Shown here: in pieces, positions 8,307-15,948 of the stretch
How the letters are laid out: each line of letters opens with the position of its first letter
Position numbering within the stretch: position 1 is the first letter of the stretch
NCBI GenBank assembly: GCA_050123335.1
Contig: JASFHH010000004.1
Span: forward strand, 1 to 64,000
Length of the DNA stretch: 64,000 bases
Direction of reading: 5' to 3'
Origin: JASFHF01 sp050123335
Lineage (GTDB): Bacteria > Pseudomonadota > Gammaproteobacteria > UBA12402
Made by a program: the position numbers and the translations under genes
The notes under the pieces: generated by a model
What the model was told of the DNA's origin: nothing
Seen by the model: only the letters and a program-made list of their open reading frames with translations
Database searches by the model: none

Positions 8307-9377
8307 ATGCTTATACCACGCAATACTGTACAAACACCTATTTATAAACAAAAAAATGTAGCATTTCATGGCATACAAGGTTATAATTTAGAAGTTTTGG
8401 ATTCTATTTTAAAACTCGGCATTTGCTCAAAAATTGATGCTCAAAAATACTCTGTTGAAACTACTTCAAATGGATTTGGTTTGAATGGATCCGAAAAAAT
8501 ATCATTATCCGTTGGAAAATCAGGATTTGATAGTAGTTATACCCAATCGGGTATTACATTTATAATCAGCACATCTGGCCTTTTTTTGAGCAAAGGATTT
8601 GGTGAACAACACATCCCCTTTGAAAGATTTATCAACCATGTGCCAATACAAAAAATTTCAGGAATATTGATTGAGCGAAAAAAACTTGGATTATGTTTAA
8701 GTAAACTTTCTCTTAACATAAGCATATGGAATATTAAGTGTGCTAAAATTGCGATAAAAAATATCAAAAGTTATTTGTTCAGTAAGTGTAAGTACATTTT
8801 CGATGATAAAATGGCGTTAAAGATTTTAAAAGAAGCTGAAAAAATACGGGCACAAAGCTTAAATTATTTTGCTAAGGATAAAGCACTATTGAACAAAAAG
8901 AAGGCTCTTATTCGCAATTTGAGCCATCAACTCCATGAAGCATTTAAAAACTATTTTAAAAGTAAAGTTGATATAACTTTACTAGATGTGTTGTTAGATA
9001 TCTTGCCAAACAAATTGGCAATTTACGACTCTAAAACAGGCAAGAAGATGGCATCAAACATTAAAGAATTAGCGGGCAAGGTGAAATACGTTAATAGAAT
9101 AGACCTATTGATTTATAATCATGAGAAAAAAATCCAGAAACTTAAGAAAAAAACTAAATGTTTCTGCTGTTTTAGCTTTTTCTTCAAAAATGGGTTGCAA
9201 GTATTGAACATGAAAAATAAAGTGTTACAATATTTGCGTAACGACCTTTTATTTAATGTGACTACATTTCTAGAAGCCTTTTCAAATACCAATGTTAAGT
9301 ACCCAGCAACAAGCAAATTCTTAAAAAGTGTGTTCAAAATTGAAAAAGAACCATTGCTAAAAAATTATAAAATGTAA
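8307..9377 (+). CDS. Unrecognised islet protein, candidate type IV effector with ART-like N-terminus
   Basis: 356 residues, no confident family. The N-terminus reads VAFHGIQGYNLEVLDSILK then GLNGSEKISLSV; an FHG..g.nLe.Il..Gi pattern followed by a small-residue strand is seen in ADP-ribosyltransferase and KptA-like folds, so a toxin-type transferase domain is possible but unproven. Residues about 150-290 are helical and Lys-rich, with a Cys/Phe patch (CFCCFSFFFK) near 290. It has a PmrA-type promoter, is strongly AT-rich, is the only intact gene of the tRNA-Glu islet, and ends KEPLLKNYKM. Effector status is inference. Confidence 0.65.
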   Translation: MLIPRNTVQTPIYKQKNVAFHGIQGYNLEVLDSILKLGICSKIDAQKYSVETTSNGFGLNGSEKISLSVGKSGFDSSYTQSGITFIISTSGLFLSKGFGEQHIPFERFINHVPIQKISGILIERKKLGLCLSKLSLNISIWNIKCAKIAIKNIKSYLFSKCKYIFDDKMALKILKEAEKIRAQSLNYFAKDKALLNKKKALIRNLSHQLHEAFKNYFKSKVDITLLDVLLDILPNKLAIYDSKTGKKMASNIKELAGKVKYVNRIDLLIYNHEKKIQKLKKKTKCFCCFSFFFKNGLQVLNMKNKVLQYLRNDLLFNVTTFLEAFSNTNVKYPATSKFLKSVFKIEKEPLLKNYKM

Positions 9378-9573
9378 AAGTTAAGTTTTTTATGGCAAAG
9401 GTTTCAATGACATCAAAAATATGTACTGCATAACTAGAATCGTTTAATATAGTGAATCGATTTAAAATAGAGGTGTAAAACATGAGTTATGAAAAACAGC
9501 GAACAAGCGAAGACAGGCGGTTTAATAAAAATATAAACGGTTTAACATCTTTGCATAATTTCGTTATACTGAA

Positions 9574-9623
9574 ATCGCCCTTTCACGGCGGTAACAGGGG
9601 TTCAAATCCCCTTGGGGACGCCA
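9574..9623 (+). repeat. Candidate attachment site, right copy (tRNA-Glu 3' half)
   Basis: Exact 50-base copy of 7692-7741. The acceptor 5' strand and D arm are absent, so this is not a functional tRNA gene. It marks the far end of the islet. Confidence 0.88.
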
Positions 9624-9626
9624 TAG

Positions 9627-9654
9627 TTGAATTTTCCAAATAACAAACTATAAT
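9627..9654 (+). promoter_or_regulatory. Promoter of the metN leader
   Basis: TTGAAT (9627-9632), 16 nt, TATAAT (9649-9654). Transcription should begin near 9661, only a few bases before the ATG at 9664 and just ahead of the structured leader. It starts four bases outside the tRNA-Glu repeat. Confidence 0.7.
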
Positions 9655-9663
9655 AATAAAATC

Positions 9664-9720
9664 ATGAATGAATTTTACTTACAACAAATGTCAATGCCTA
9701 ACCCAGACGCTGCTGTCTAG
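9664..9720 (+). CDS. Possible leader peptide MNEFYLQQMSMPNPDAAV
   Basis: The 18-codon frame ends exactly where the switching strand ends. Codons 9 and 11 are Met, and they fall in the unpaired internal loop of fold 1. Stalling at codon 9 would leave most of 9702-9712 free to form the antiterminator. No clear ribosome site precedes it, and the promoter would make it nearly leaderless, so translation is uncertain. Confidence 0.4.
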   Translation: MNEFYLQQMSMPNPDAAV

Positions 9721-9771
9721 GTTGGGCTTGTTGGTTTGTAAGTAAACTCAAACAATCCTTAAGTTCCAATG

Positions 9772-9803
9772 CCAGCGTCTGGGAAACTACCGCTGGTTTT
9801 TTT
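9772..9803 (+). terminator. Intrinsic terminator before metN
   Basis: CCAGCG (9772-9777) pairs with CGCTGG (9791-9796) and is followed by seven T residues (9797-9803). Its left arm is shared with the antiterminator pairing 9702-9712/9773-9783. Confidence 0.75.
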
Positions 9804-9836
9804 ATACCCAATTAAAATGAATTTGAGGATTGAAAA

Positions 9837-10856
9837 ATGTTACAAATCAAAGAATTAAACAAAGAATTTCAAGGAATTCTTGCATTACAAGATATCAATA
9901 TTGATGTAAATCATGGTGAGATTTTTGGCGTGATCGGCAAAAGTGGCGCCGGCAAAAGTACGTTGATCCGCTGTGCCAATTTGCTGGAAACGCCTTCGAG
10001 CGGCAATGTGGTCATTGATGGCACCGATTTAACCACACTTTCTGGAAAACAGTTACGCCAAAAACGGCGTCAAATCGGCATGATTTTTCAGCATTTTAAC
10101 CTGTTGGAATCACGTACAGCTTACGAAAACATTGCATTACCGTTGGAATTAATCGGCGAAAACAAACAATCTATTAAGAAAAAAGTTTCGGATTTGCTGG
10201 AATTAGTTAATTTATCTGACCGACGTGACCATTATCCAAGACAGTTAAGCGGCGGTCAGAAGCAACGGGTTGCAATCGCTCGAGCGCTAATTACTAATCC
10301 TAAGTTACTTTTGTGTGATGAACCAACTTCTGCATTAGACCCAGAATCAACAGATTCGATTTTAAAATTATTAAAACAAATAAATCAAAAATTAAATCTT
10401 ACGATTTTGCTAATTACACATGAACTAAATGTAATTAAAAATTTATGCGATCGGGTGGCCGTTTTAGATCATGGTTGTTTGATCGAGGAAGGTAGCGTCA
10501 CAAAAATTTTTGCTGAACCAAAATCACAAATAACTAAAACATTAATTCGTAGCGCTTTGCACTTAGAATTACCAGCGTGTTTGCGTGACAATTTACACAC
10601 AGAACACCAAGCTGGTTTAAATCCCATTATTCAGCTAACTTTTGTTGGTTCTTCTGCTTATGAACCAATTATCGCTTCATTATCCAAACAATTTGGTGTA
10701 ACCGCTAATATTTTACAAGCTGATTTGGAATTTGTGCATGGTGCTTCTATTGGATTTTTAATTTGCAAATTCATTGCAGAAAAAAATGCGGTTAAAAGTG
10801 CGATTGGTTATCTCAACAAGATTAACATTAAAACGGAGGTTATCGGTTATGAATAA
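9837..10856 (+). CDS. metN: Methionine ABC transporter ATPase
   Basis: ATP-binding subunit of the MetNIQ importer for D- and L-methionine. Walker A GKSGAGKST (residues about 36-44), signature LSGGQKQRVAIARAL (about 139-153), Walker B LLLCDEPTSALDPE (about 157-170), switch His in LITHE. The C-terminal 90 residues form the NIL/ACT-type regulatory domain typical of MetN, which binds methionine and inhibits transport. It overlaps the next gene by 8 bases. A structured attenuator-like leader precedes it. Confidence 0.95.
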   Translation: MLQIKELNKEFQGILALQDINIDVNHGEIFGVIGKSGAGKSTLIRCANLLETPSSGNVVIDGTDLTTLSGKQLRQKRRQIGMIFQHFNLLESRTAYENIALPLELIGENKQSIKKKVSDLLELVNLSDRRDHYPRQLSGGQKQRVAIARALITNPKLLLCDEPTSALDPESTDSILKLLKQINQKLNLTILLITHELNVIKNLCDRVAVLDHGCLIEEGSVTKIFAEPKSQITKTLIRSALHLELPACLRDNLHTEHQAGLNPIIQLTFVGSSAYEPIIASLSKQFGVTANILQADLEFVHGASIGFLICKFIAEKNAVKSAIGYLNKINIKTEVIGYE

Positions 10857-12279
10857 TTTTGCTTTAATTCCATTATTGATCGCAACTTGGCAAACTATTT
10901 ACACAGTTTTTATTTCAAGTTTTTTTAGTATTTTTTTTGGTTTGATCTTAGGAATATTATTATTTACAGGAAATAAACAAACTAAGCGTTTGCTTGGGTT
11001 GGTGGTAAACATCACCAGATCAGTACCATTTATCATTTTATTAATCAGCATCATTCCATTAACGCGTTTAATTGTTGGAACATCCATTGGCGTAAACGCA
11101 GCGATTGTGCCTTTAACTATTGCGGCAATACCATTTTTTGCACGCATAGTTGAAAGCGCACTTGCAGAGGTGCCACACAACTTAATCGAAACGGCACATG
11201 CTTTAGGCGCAACATCATGGCAAATAATTTATAAGGTTTTGCTGCCGGAAAGCTTACCAAGTTTGATTAAAGGCGCAACTTTAACAATTATTGCGTTAAT
11301 TGGCTATTCGGCCATAACTGGCGCCGTTGGTGGCGGCGGTTTAGGCGAGCTTGCCATCAATTATGGCTATCAACGGTTTAACACGGCAGTGATGATTGAA
11401 ACAGTAGTGTTATTAGTCTTAATTGTGCAGCTCATTCAAACTCTCGGTAACCATTTAGCAATTAAGCCTAAATTAAAATGGGTTGGAGTGGGTTGTTTGC
11501 TGTTGTGGACTGTTTGTATTGGAAGTCAAATTTGGCATCCAACAAAACAAAACATCATAAAGGTCGGCGTTGTTGGCGGACAGCAGGAAATTATTTTGCA
11601 AACTGCACAACAAGTTGCAAAAAAAGATTACGGCATAAAATTAAAAATAGTTGTGTTTAATGATTATCAATTGCCAAATGAAGCTTTAAATGATGGTGAT
11701 ATTAATGCAAATATTTTTCAACATACGCCATTTTTAAATGCACAAATCAAAGCACATGGATATCATTTGATACCAATTGGTAAAACTTTTGTTTATCCAT
11801 TTGGATTTTATTCGCGTAAATTGAGCCGATTATCACAACTTAAATATAGTGCAATTATTGCAATTCCAAATGATCCAAGTAACGAAGGCCGAGCGTTGTT
11901 GTTATTACAAAAAGTTGGATTAATAAAATTAAAAGCTAAAGCTGGTTTATTTGGAACGGTGCACGATATTGTTAGTAATCCAAAAAATTTGCGGTTTAAA
12001 ACACTTGATGCTGCTCAATTACCACGAGTATTTAAAGATGCAGATCTAGTTGGATTAACTAATGATTACATTACAGCTGCAGGATTTACCCCGCAAAATG
12101 CTTTATTAAAAGAAGGTGCTGATTCACCTTATGCAAATGTAATTGTAGTGCGCAGCAAAGATAAAAATAAGCAGATTCTTAAACAATTGGTAAAGATTAT
12201 GCATTCACCACAGGTTTTGCAAATAACTAAAAAATTATTTCCGAGTGGAGCGGCAATTCCTGCGTACCAAACAAATTAA
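10849..12279 (+). CDS. Methionine ABC transporter permease fused to substrate-binding protein (MetI-MetQ)
   Basis: Residues 1-210 are MetI: five hydrophobic segments and the coupling loop ETAHALGATSWQIIYKVLLPE. A further membrane segment (about 212-228, VGVGCLLLWTVCIGSQIW) leads into a complete MetQ/NlpA-type binding domain (about 235-476: VGVVGG, NIFQHTPFLNAQIKAHG, IAIPNDPSNEGRALLLLQ, DLVGLTNDYITAAGF). The binding protein is normally a separate lipoprotein; here it is tethered to the permease. The ATG at 10849 follows GGAGGT; the upstream extension is MetN sequence in another frame. Confidence 0.92.
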   Translation: MNNFALIPLLIATWQTIYTVFISSFFSIFFGLILGILLFTGNKQTKRLLGLVVNITRSVPFIILLISIIPLTRLIVGTSIGVNAAIVPLTIAAIPFFARIVESALAEVPHNLIETAHALGATSWQIIYKVLLPESLPSLIKGATLTIIALIGYSAITGAVGGGGLGELAINYGYQRFNTAVMIETVVLLVLIVQLIQTLGNHLAIKPKLKWVGVGCLLLWTVCIGSQIWHPTKQNIIKVGVVGGQQEIILQTAQQVAKKDYGIKLKIVVFNDYQLPNEALNDGDINANIFQHTPFLNAQIKAHGYHLIPIGKTFVYPFGFYSRKLSRLSQLKYSAIIAIPNDPSNEGRALLLLQKVGLIKLKAKAGLFGTVHDIVSNPKNLRFKTLDAAQLPRVFKDADLVGLTNDYITAAGFTPQNALLKEGADSPYANVIVVRSKDKNKQILKQLVKIMHSPQVLQITKKLFPSGAAIPAYQTN

Positions 12280-12306
12280 TTGATTTGTCAGTTAAGGCTT
12301 TGTAAA

Positions 12307-13740
12307 ATGCAAAATATGAAAAATATTTTGCATGATATAAAAAAATTAATTTTGCAAGGTGAATCAGAAATCTTGGAGTTTAAGAAATCTACTGCTCAAT
12401 TAAAACCAATTTTTGCAACCTTATGTGGTTTTTTAAATAATAATGGTGGGACTGTGGTTATTGGTGTTTCTTCATCAGGAAAAATTATTGGGCAAGATAT
12501 TACCGATAATACCAAGCAAGAAATTGCACAACATATTGCGAAAATTGAACCAGCAGCACAATTTGAAATATCCTACGTAAAAACACCGACAAACAAACAA
12601 TTAATCATGATTAGATCACCAAAAGGAATTCATTGTCCGTATGTATATGATGCTAGAGCTTATCAACGTAATCAATCTTCAACATCTCGTATGTCGCAAC
12701 ATCGTTATGAGCAACTTTTAGTTGAGCGAGGGCAATTAAATTACGCCTGGGATGATCAAACAGCTTTAAATTGTTCAATTGAGGATTTAAATAAAGAAAA
12801 AATCTTGGCTGCTATTCATCACGGCATTATCAAAAAACGGTTGCCTGCGTCAACAATTAAAAAAGAACTGGGTGATATATTAGAACAATTACATTTGTTG
12901 GAAAATGGCGTATTAAAGAATGCAGCTATGGTTTTGTTTGGCAAAGATACTTTGAATCGTTATTTGCAGTGCGAATTACGAATGGCTCGCTTTAAAGATA
13001 CAACTCGACATGAATTTTTGGATAGCGATATAGTTTATGGCAATTTATTTTATCTTTTAGATGAAGGCGAGTTATTTGCTAAACGGCATATTTCTGTTGC
13101 TGCAAAAATTACTGCTGAATCTTTTCGCCGTGTAGAAACACCAGAAATACCATATGATGTGATTCGTGAAGCATTGTTGAATGCTTTATGCCATAGAAAT
13201 TACGCCATGCAAGGAGGTTCGGTTGGTTTAGCCTTCTATAGCAATCGCATTGAGATTTCAAATCATGGTGGTTTGCAGACCGGAATGACAATTGAACAAA
13301 TCAAGCAAGGCTATTCGAAACCCAGAAATAATCGTATTGCTTTTGCATTACATAAATGCGGTTATATTGAACATTGGGGCAGGGGGATCGAAGAAATGAT
13401 TCAAGGCTGTATTTCAGCTGGATTACCTGAGCCAACTTTTGAAAATAATCCTATGGAATTTAAGATTATTTTTTCGCTAACAGATCAGGTAGTTGAAAAA
13501 AATAAGCGTACAATCAATAAGATAGAAGTTAATTTGACAGAAAGACAACAAGAAATTATCGATGTATTTGTGGCTCAGAATGGTATGCCACTAAAAGTGA
13601 AAGAATTAGAAGTAATACTAGAAAATCGCTATATTCCACGTATGCTTAGGCGAGATTTATTTGCATTAAAAGAAAAAGGCTTGGTTGATGTAAAAGGGCA
13701 TACCAATAAAGCTATATGGTTTTTGAAAAACCAAGCTTAG
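12307..13740 (+). CDS. AlbA_2/Schlafen-type ATP-binding transcriptional regulator-like protein
   Basis: Member of the COG2865 group. The N-terminal AlbA_2 (divergent AAA_4/Schlafen) domain is residues about 10-130 (ESEILEFKKSTAQLKPI, FLNNNGGTVVIGVSSSGKI). A GHKL-like ATPase module follows (about 275-395: IREALLNALCHRNYAMQGGS, then RIEISNHGGLQTG and HWGRGIEEM). The C-terminal 70 residues look like a winged helix. The biological role is unknown; relatives often sit with mobile or defence genes. ATG 12307 is preferred over a TTG at 12280. The stop codon lies inside an 11-bp tandem repeat. Confidence 0.85.
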   Translation: MQNMKNILHDIKKLILQGESEILEFKKSTAQLKPIFATLCGFLNNNGGTVVIGVSSSGKIIGQDITDNTKQEIAQHIAKIEPAAQFEISYVKTPTNKQLIMIRSPKGIHCPYVYDARAYQRNQSSTSRMSQHRYEQLLVERGQLNYAWDDQTALNCSIEDLNKEKILAAIHHGIIKKRLPASTIKKELGDILEQLHLLENGVLKNAAMVLFGKDTLNRYLQCELRMARFKDTTRHEFLDSDIVYGNLFYLLDEGELFAKRHISVAAKITAESFRRVETPEIPYDVIREALLNALCHRNYAMQGGSVGLAFYSNRIEISNHGGLQTGMTIEQIKQGYSKPRNNRIAFALHKCGYIEHWGRGIEEMIQGCISAGLPEPTFENNPMEFKIIFSLTDQVVEKNKRTINKIEVNLTERQQEIIDVFVAQNGMPLKVKELEVILENRYIPRMLRRDLFALKEKGLVDVKGHTNKAIWFLKNQA

Positions 13741-13798
13741 GACAAGCTTAGGACAAACTTAGGACAAGCTTAGGACAAACTTAGGACAAGCTTAGGAC
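13733..13798. repeat. Six tandem copies of an 11-bp unit
   Basis: Units of AARCTTAGGAC (AAGCTTAGGAC four times, AAACTTAGGAC twice) run without gaps. The first unit contains the last codons and stop of the preceding gene. Each unit carries a TAG, and because 11 is not a multiple of three the array stops all three forward frames. Confidence 0.95.
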
Positions 13799-13823
13799 AA
13801 AATGTCTTTATAGGATTACTTGA

Positions 13824-15083
13824 TTACACCCTGACGTATTTTTTTATCAGCCACAGCAATCCTAGTGCCACAATCAAATAAACTGGAAGCAACAACAATG
13901 CATATTGATAATCATGCACGGTAAAGTAATGAACACCGTTAACGATTTTACCGCTCCAGGTTAAATCTAATACTTTACCAATCAAAGGTTCTGTAACAGC
14001 GCCAAAGATTGCATCTCCAGTATTAATGAATGCTATAACAGTTGCTGCAAGAGATATTTTATTTATGTCTTTTCCTGCGGCAAACCCAAGCATAAAAGCG
14101 CCGGTACCAAAACCAAAAATAAATAATAAGGTTCCTAACAACCACAATGGCAATATCGGCACATATATGATTAAAGATACTGCAACAAGCGACGTTAAAG
14201 ATCCATAGGTCATAACTCCCAGACGATTATTCAATTTATCAGAAACAAATCCTAATAATGGACCGCCAAAAGCAAGACCCAAAAAGACCAGCGAAACTAA
14301 TGATGCAGCATGAGTGCGTCCTAAATGATAAGCTTCTGCTAAAAATGGATTGCCCCAAAGGCCTCCAAATACGGCAACGGGCGCAAAAGCTAAACCGCTA
14401 TAGAATGCAAGCAACCAGTTAGCTTTGCTAGTTAATACCTGCCACACATCTTCAGCCGTAATCTTTTGGCTAGATTCTTGTGTTACTGCATCATTAGGCA
14501 GTTTTTTATCTCTGGCAAGCAATAAAAATAACCCGACTATTACTAAACCGAAGAAGGCACAATATTTTAAACTATGCTGCCAACCTACATGAGTAACTAA
14601 TAATGACAAGGGTGCTTCTCCAAATAAAGCGCCTATCATTGCTGCAGTTGCCGCAAATCCACTAACAAAAGCAAATTGACTGGGTTTAAACCATACTGCA
14701 ACCATTTTCATATAACTTACCGTTGCAAATGCACCACCTACACCGATTAATAATCGTGATAATTCTGCTACAGTTAATGATGTTGAAGCAGCAAAAACTA
14801 ATGCACCTAAAGCACAACATGCTAATGCACTCATAGTTAATAGTTTTGGGCTGTATTTATCCAGCAAAGGTCCAGCAAAAATCTGAACAATCAAATAAGA
14901 ATAAAAATACGTTGCAGCCAAATTTCCCAACCCTACACCATTGACATGAAAATACCGCATGAGATCCATAGTCATTACGCTAGGTGAAACTTGTAAGGTG
15001 TATTTATAAAATAAAAATAGTGAGCTTAAAAGTATGGCTATCCAGGGATATAATTTTTTATATTTTTTTACCAAGGTGTTCAT
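13824..15083 (-). CDS. MFS transporter, NarK/organic-anion-like
   Basis: Twelve-helix inner-membrane carrier, 419 residues. The loop 2-3 motif AGPLLDKYSPK and the long helix 4-5 block RLLIGVGGAFATVSYMKMV are MFS landmarks. It begins KYKKLYPWIAILLSSLFLFYK followed by a periplasm-facing stretch, like the two carriers at 20806 and 22092, so the three are probably paralogues. GGGAGAA precedes the ATG. The substrate is not readable. Confidence 0.88.
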   Translation of the reverse strand: MNTLVKKYKKLYPWIAILLSSLFLFYKYTLQVSPSVMTMDLMRYFHVNGVGLGNLAATYFYSYLIVQIFAGPLLDKYSPKLLTMSALACCALGALVFAASTSLTVAELSRLLIGVGGAFATVSYMKMVAVWFKPSQFAFVSGFAATAAMIGALFGEAPLSLLVTHVGWQHSLKYCAFFGLVIVGLFLLLARDKKLPNDAVTQESSQKITAEDVWQVLTSKANWLLAFYSGLAFAPVAVFGGLWGNPFLAEAYHLGRTHAASLVSLVFLGLAFGGPLLGFVSDKLNNRLGVMTYGSLTSLVAVSLIIYVPILPLWLLGTLLFIFGFGTGAFMLGFAAGKDINKISLAATVIAFINTGDAIFGAVTEPLIGKVLDLTWSGKIVNGVHYFTVHDYQYALLLLPVYLIVALGLLWLIKKYVRV

Positions 15084-15428
15084 GTTGTTTCTCCCAATAA
15101 ATTAAAAATAACGTTTTACGGTTAGAGTTATTTTCCTGTTCTAGAGTTGTAAAACTGTAAGGAACGATAGCCTGCTAGAACAGGTTTCTAAGGAGAATAA
15201 TGAGAGAATTCACTGATAAAGATGCATAGCAAACAAGCTCGGCAACAGAACTTGCCACGTTATGATTTAATTTTTGTTTGCTAAAACTGTTCACAAAAAT
15301 ACCCTTAAAAATATGGTATTTTGCAAGTATAGAACATAAAATTTAGAGAAGCAAATTTCTCGTGTTAAATTTAGCTTTATAATGACATCAATTTATTGTA
15401 GGGTATCGCTTTAGGAGGAGGTAAGGCA
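15084..15428. other. 345-bp intergenic region between divergent genes, with inverted repeat
   Basis: It contains a 10-bp inverted repeat CCTGTTCTAG/CTAGAACAGG (15135-15144 and 15175-15184), which could be an operator for either gene, and a small hairpin GAGAA/TTCTC near 15343-15361. No coding sequence is supportable. Confidence 0.5.
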
Positions 15429-15848
15429 ATGAAAACCTACCGCAAAGAGCTTTGGTTTAAAACTAAACAAAAAATGGAGTTCATCAACATTACACCACAA
15501 ATTGAGCAATGTTTGAACGAAAGTGGGATTAACGAAGGCCTGATCCTAGTAAATCCAATGCATATTACCGCCTCCGTGTTTATTAATGACGATGAACACG
15601 GCCTGCATCACGATTATATGCAGTTTTTGGAAAAATTAGCGCCATATAAGCCAATCAATCAATATCGCCACAATGATACTGGCGAAGATAATGCGCATGC
15701 TCACATCAAACGTCAATTAATGGGTAGAGAAGTGGTGGTAGCTATAACTAGCGGTCAGCTCGATTTTGGTACATGGGAACAGATTTTTTATGGTGAATTT
15801 GATGGTCAACGCAAGAAGCGTGTGCTGGTAAAAATCATTGGAGAATAA
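15429..15848 (+). CDS. YjbQ/UPF0047 family protein
   Basis: Small cytoplasmic protein of the family that shows weak thiamine-phosphate synthase activity in E. coli; its physiological role is unsettled. The family core is present: GLILVNPMHITASVFINDD and the His-rich segment QYRHNDTGEDNAHAHIKRQL, ending LDFGTWEQIFYGEFDG with basic residues after. At 139 residues it is full length. A strong AGGAGG precedes the ATG. The next gene lies beyond a 33-bp inverted repeat. Confidence 0.92.
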   Translation: MKTYRKELWFKTKQKMEFINITPQIEQCLNESGINEGLILVNPMHITASVFINDDEHGLHHDYMQFLEKLAPYKPINQYRHNDTGEDNAHAHIKRQLMGREVVVAITSGQLDFGTWEQIFYGEFDGQRKKRVLVKIIGE

Positions 15849-15850
15849 AT

Positions 15851-15935
15851 TGCGTCATCCCGCGGCTTGACCGCGGGATCCAGAAATAAACATGATTCGA
15901 AGCTGGATCCCGCGGTCAAGCCGCGGGATGACGCA
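15851..15935. repeat. Perfect 33-bp inverted repeat (GTCATCCCGCGG family)
   Basis: Arms 15851-15883 and 15903-15935 are exact reverse complements around a 19-bp spacer, and each arm is itself a smaller palindrome (CCCGCGG...CCGCGGG). It is GC-rich in AT-rich surroundings. A related but less perfect unit lies at 60522-60605. Such palindromic repeats are common between genes in many Proteobacteria. Confidence 0.93.
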
Positions 15936-15948
15936 AGGAGAGAAAACA

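Larger units (their letters stand above)
7742..9623. mobile_element. Small genomic islet in tRNA-Glu
   Basis: The 1.88-kb segment is bounded by the two 50-bp tRNA-Glu direct repeats. It holds a transposase remnant (7780-7911), an otherwise gene-free stretch, a PmrA-type promoter, one effector-like gene (8307-9377) and about 200 bases with no recognisable gene (9378-9573). No integrase remains, so it is a non-autonomous or decayed island. The exact repeat implies recent acquisition or ongoing constraint on the second copy. Confidence 0.8.
9661..9803 (+). promoter_or_regulatory. Attenuator/riboswitch-like leader of the methionine transport operon
   Basis: Two exclusive folds are visible. Fold 1 is a long stem-loop: 9674-9681 with 9739-9746, 9682-9687 with 9728-9733, 9697-9703 with 9720-9726 and 9705-9708 with 9715-9718; 9674-9684 can alternatively pair continuously with 9736-9746. 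Fold 2 pairs 9702-9712 with 9773-9783, 11 perfect bp, which destroys the terminator at 9772-9803. Holding 9702-9712 in fold 1 therefore permits termination. An 18-codon ORF (9664-9720) with Met at codons 1, 9 and 11 overlaps the switching strand. I see no SAM-I or SAM-II consensus. Confidence 0.65.

Noticed and set aside
9482..9640. Small ORF starting MSYEKQRTSEDRR that runs through the tRNA-Glu copy
   Set aside because: Its second half is simply a translation of the att repeat; no family and no independent support.
9661..9803. SAM-I, SAM-II or MetJ-box control of metN
   Set aside because: None of the SAM aptamer consensus segments is visible, and AGACGCTG/CTGTCTAG matches the MetJ box (AGACGTCT) too poorly to claim.
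12280..12306. TTG start for the AlbA_2-type gene
   Set aside because: ATG at 12307 gives the family N-terminus; the TTG directly abuts the metIQ stop and has no better ribosome site.
13733..13798. CRISPR array
   Set aside because: Units are 11 bp with no spacers and there are no cas genes.
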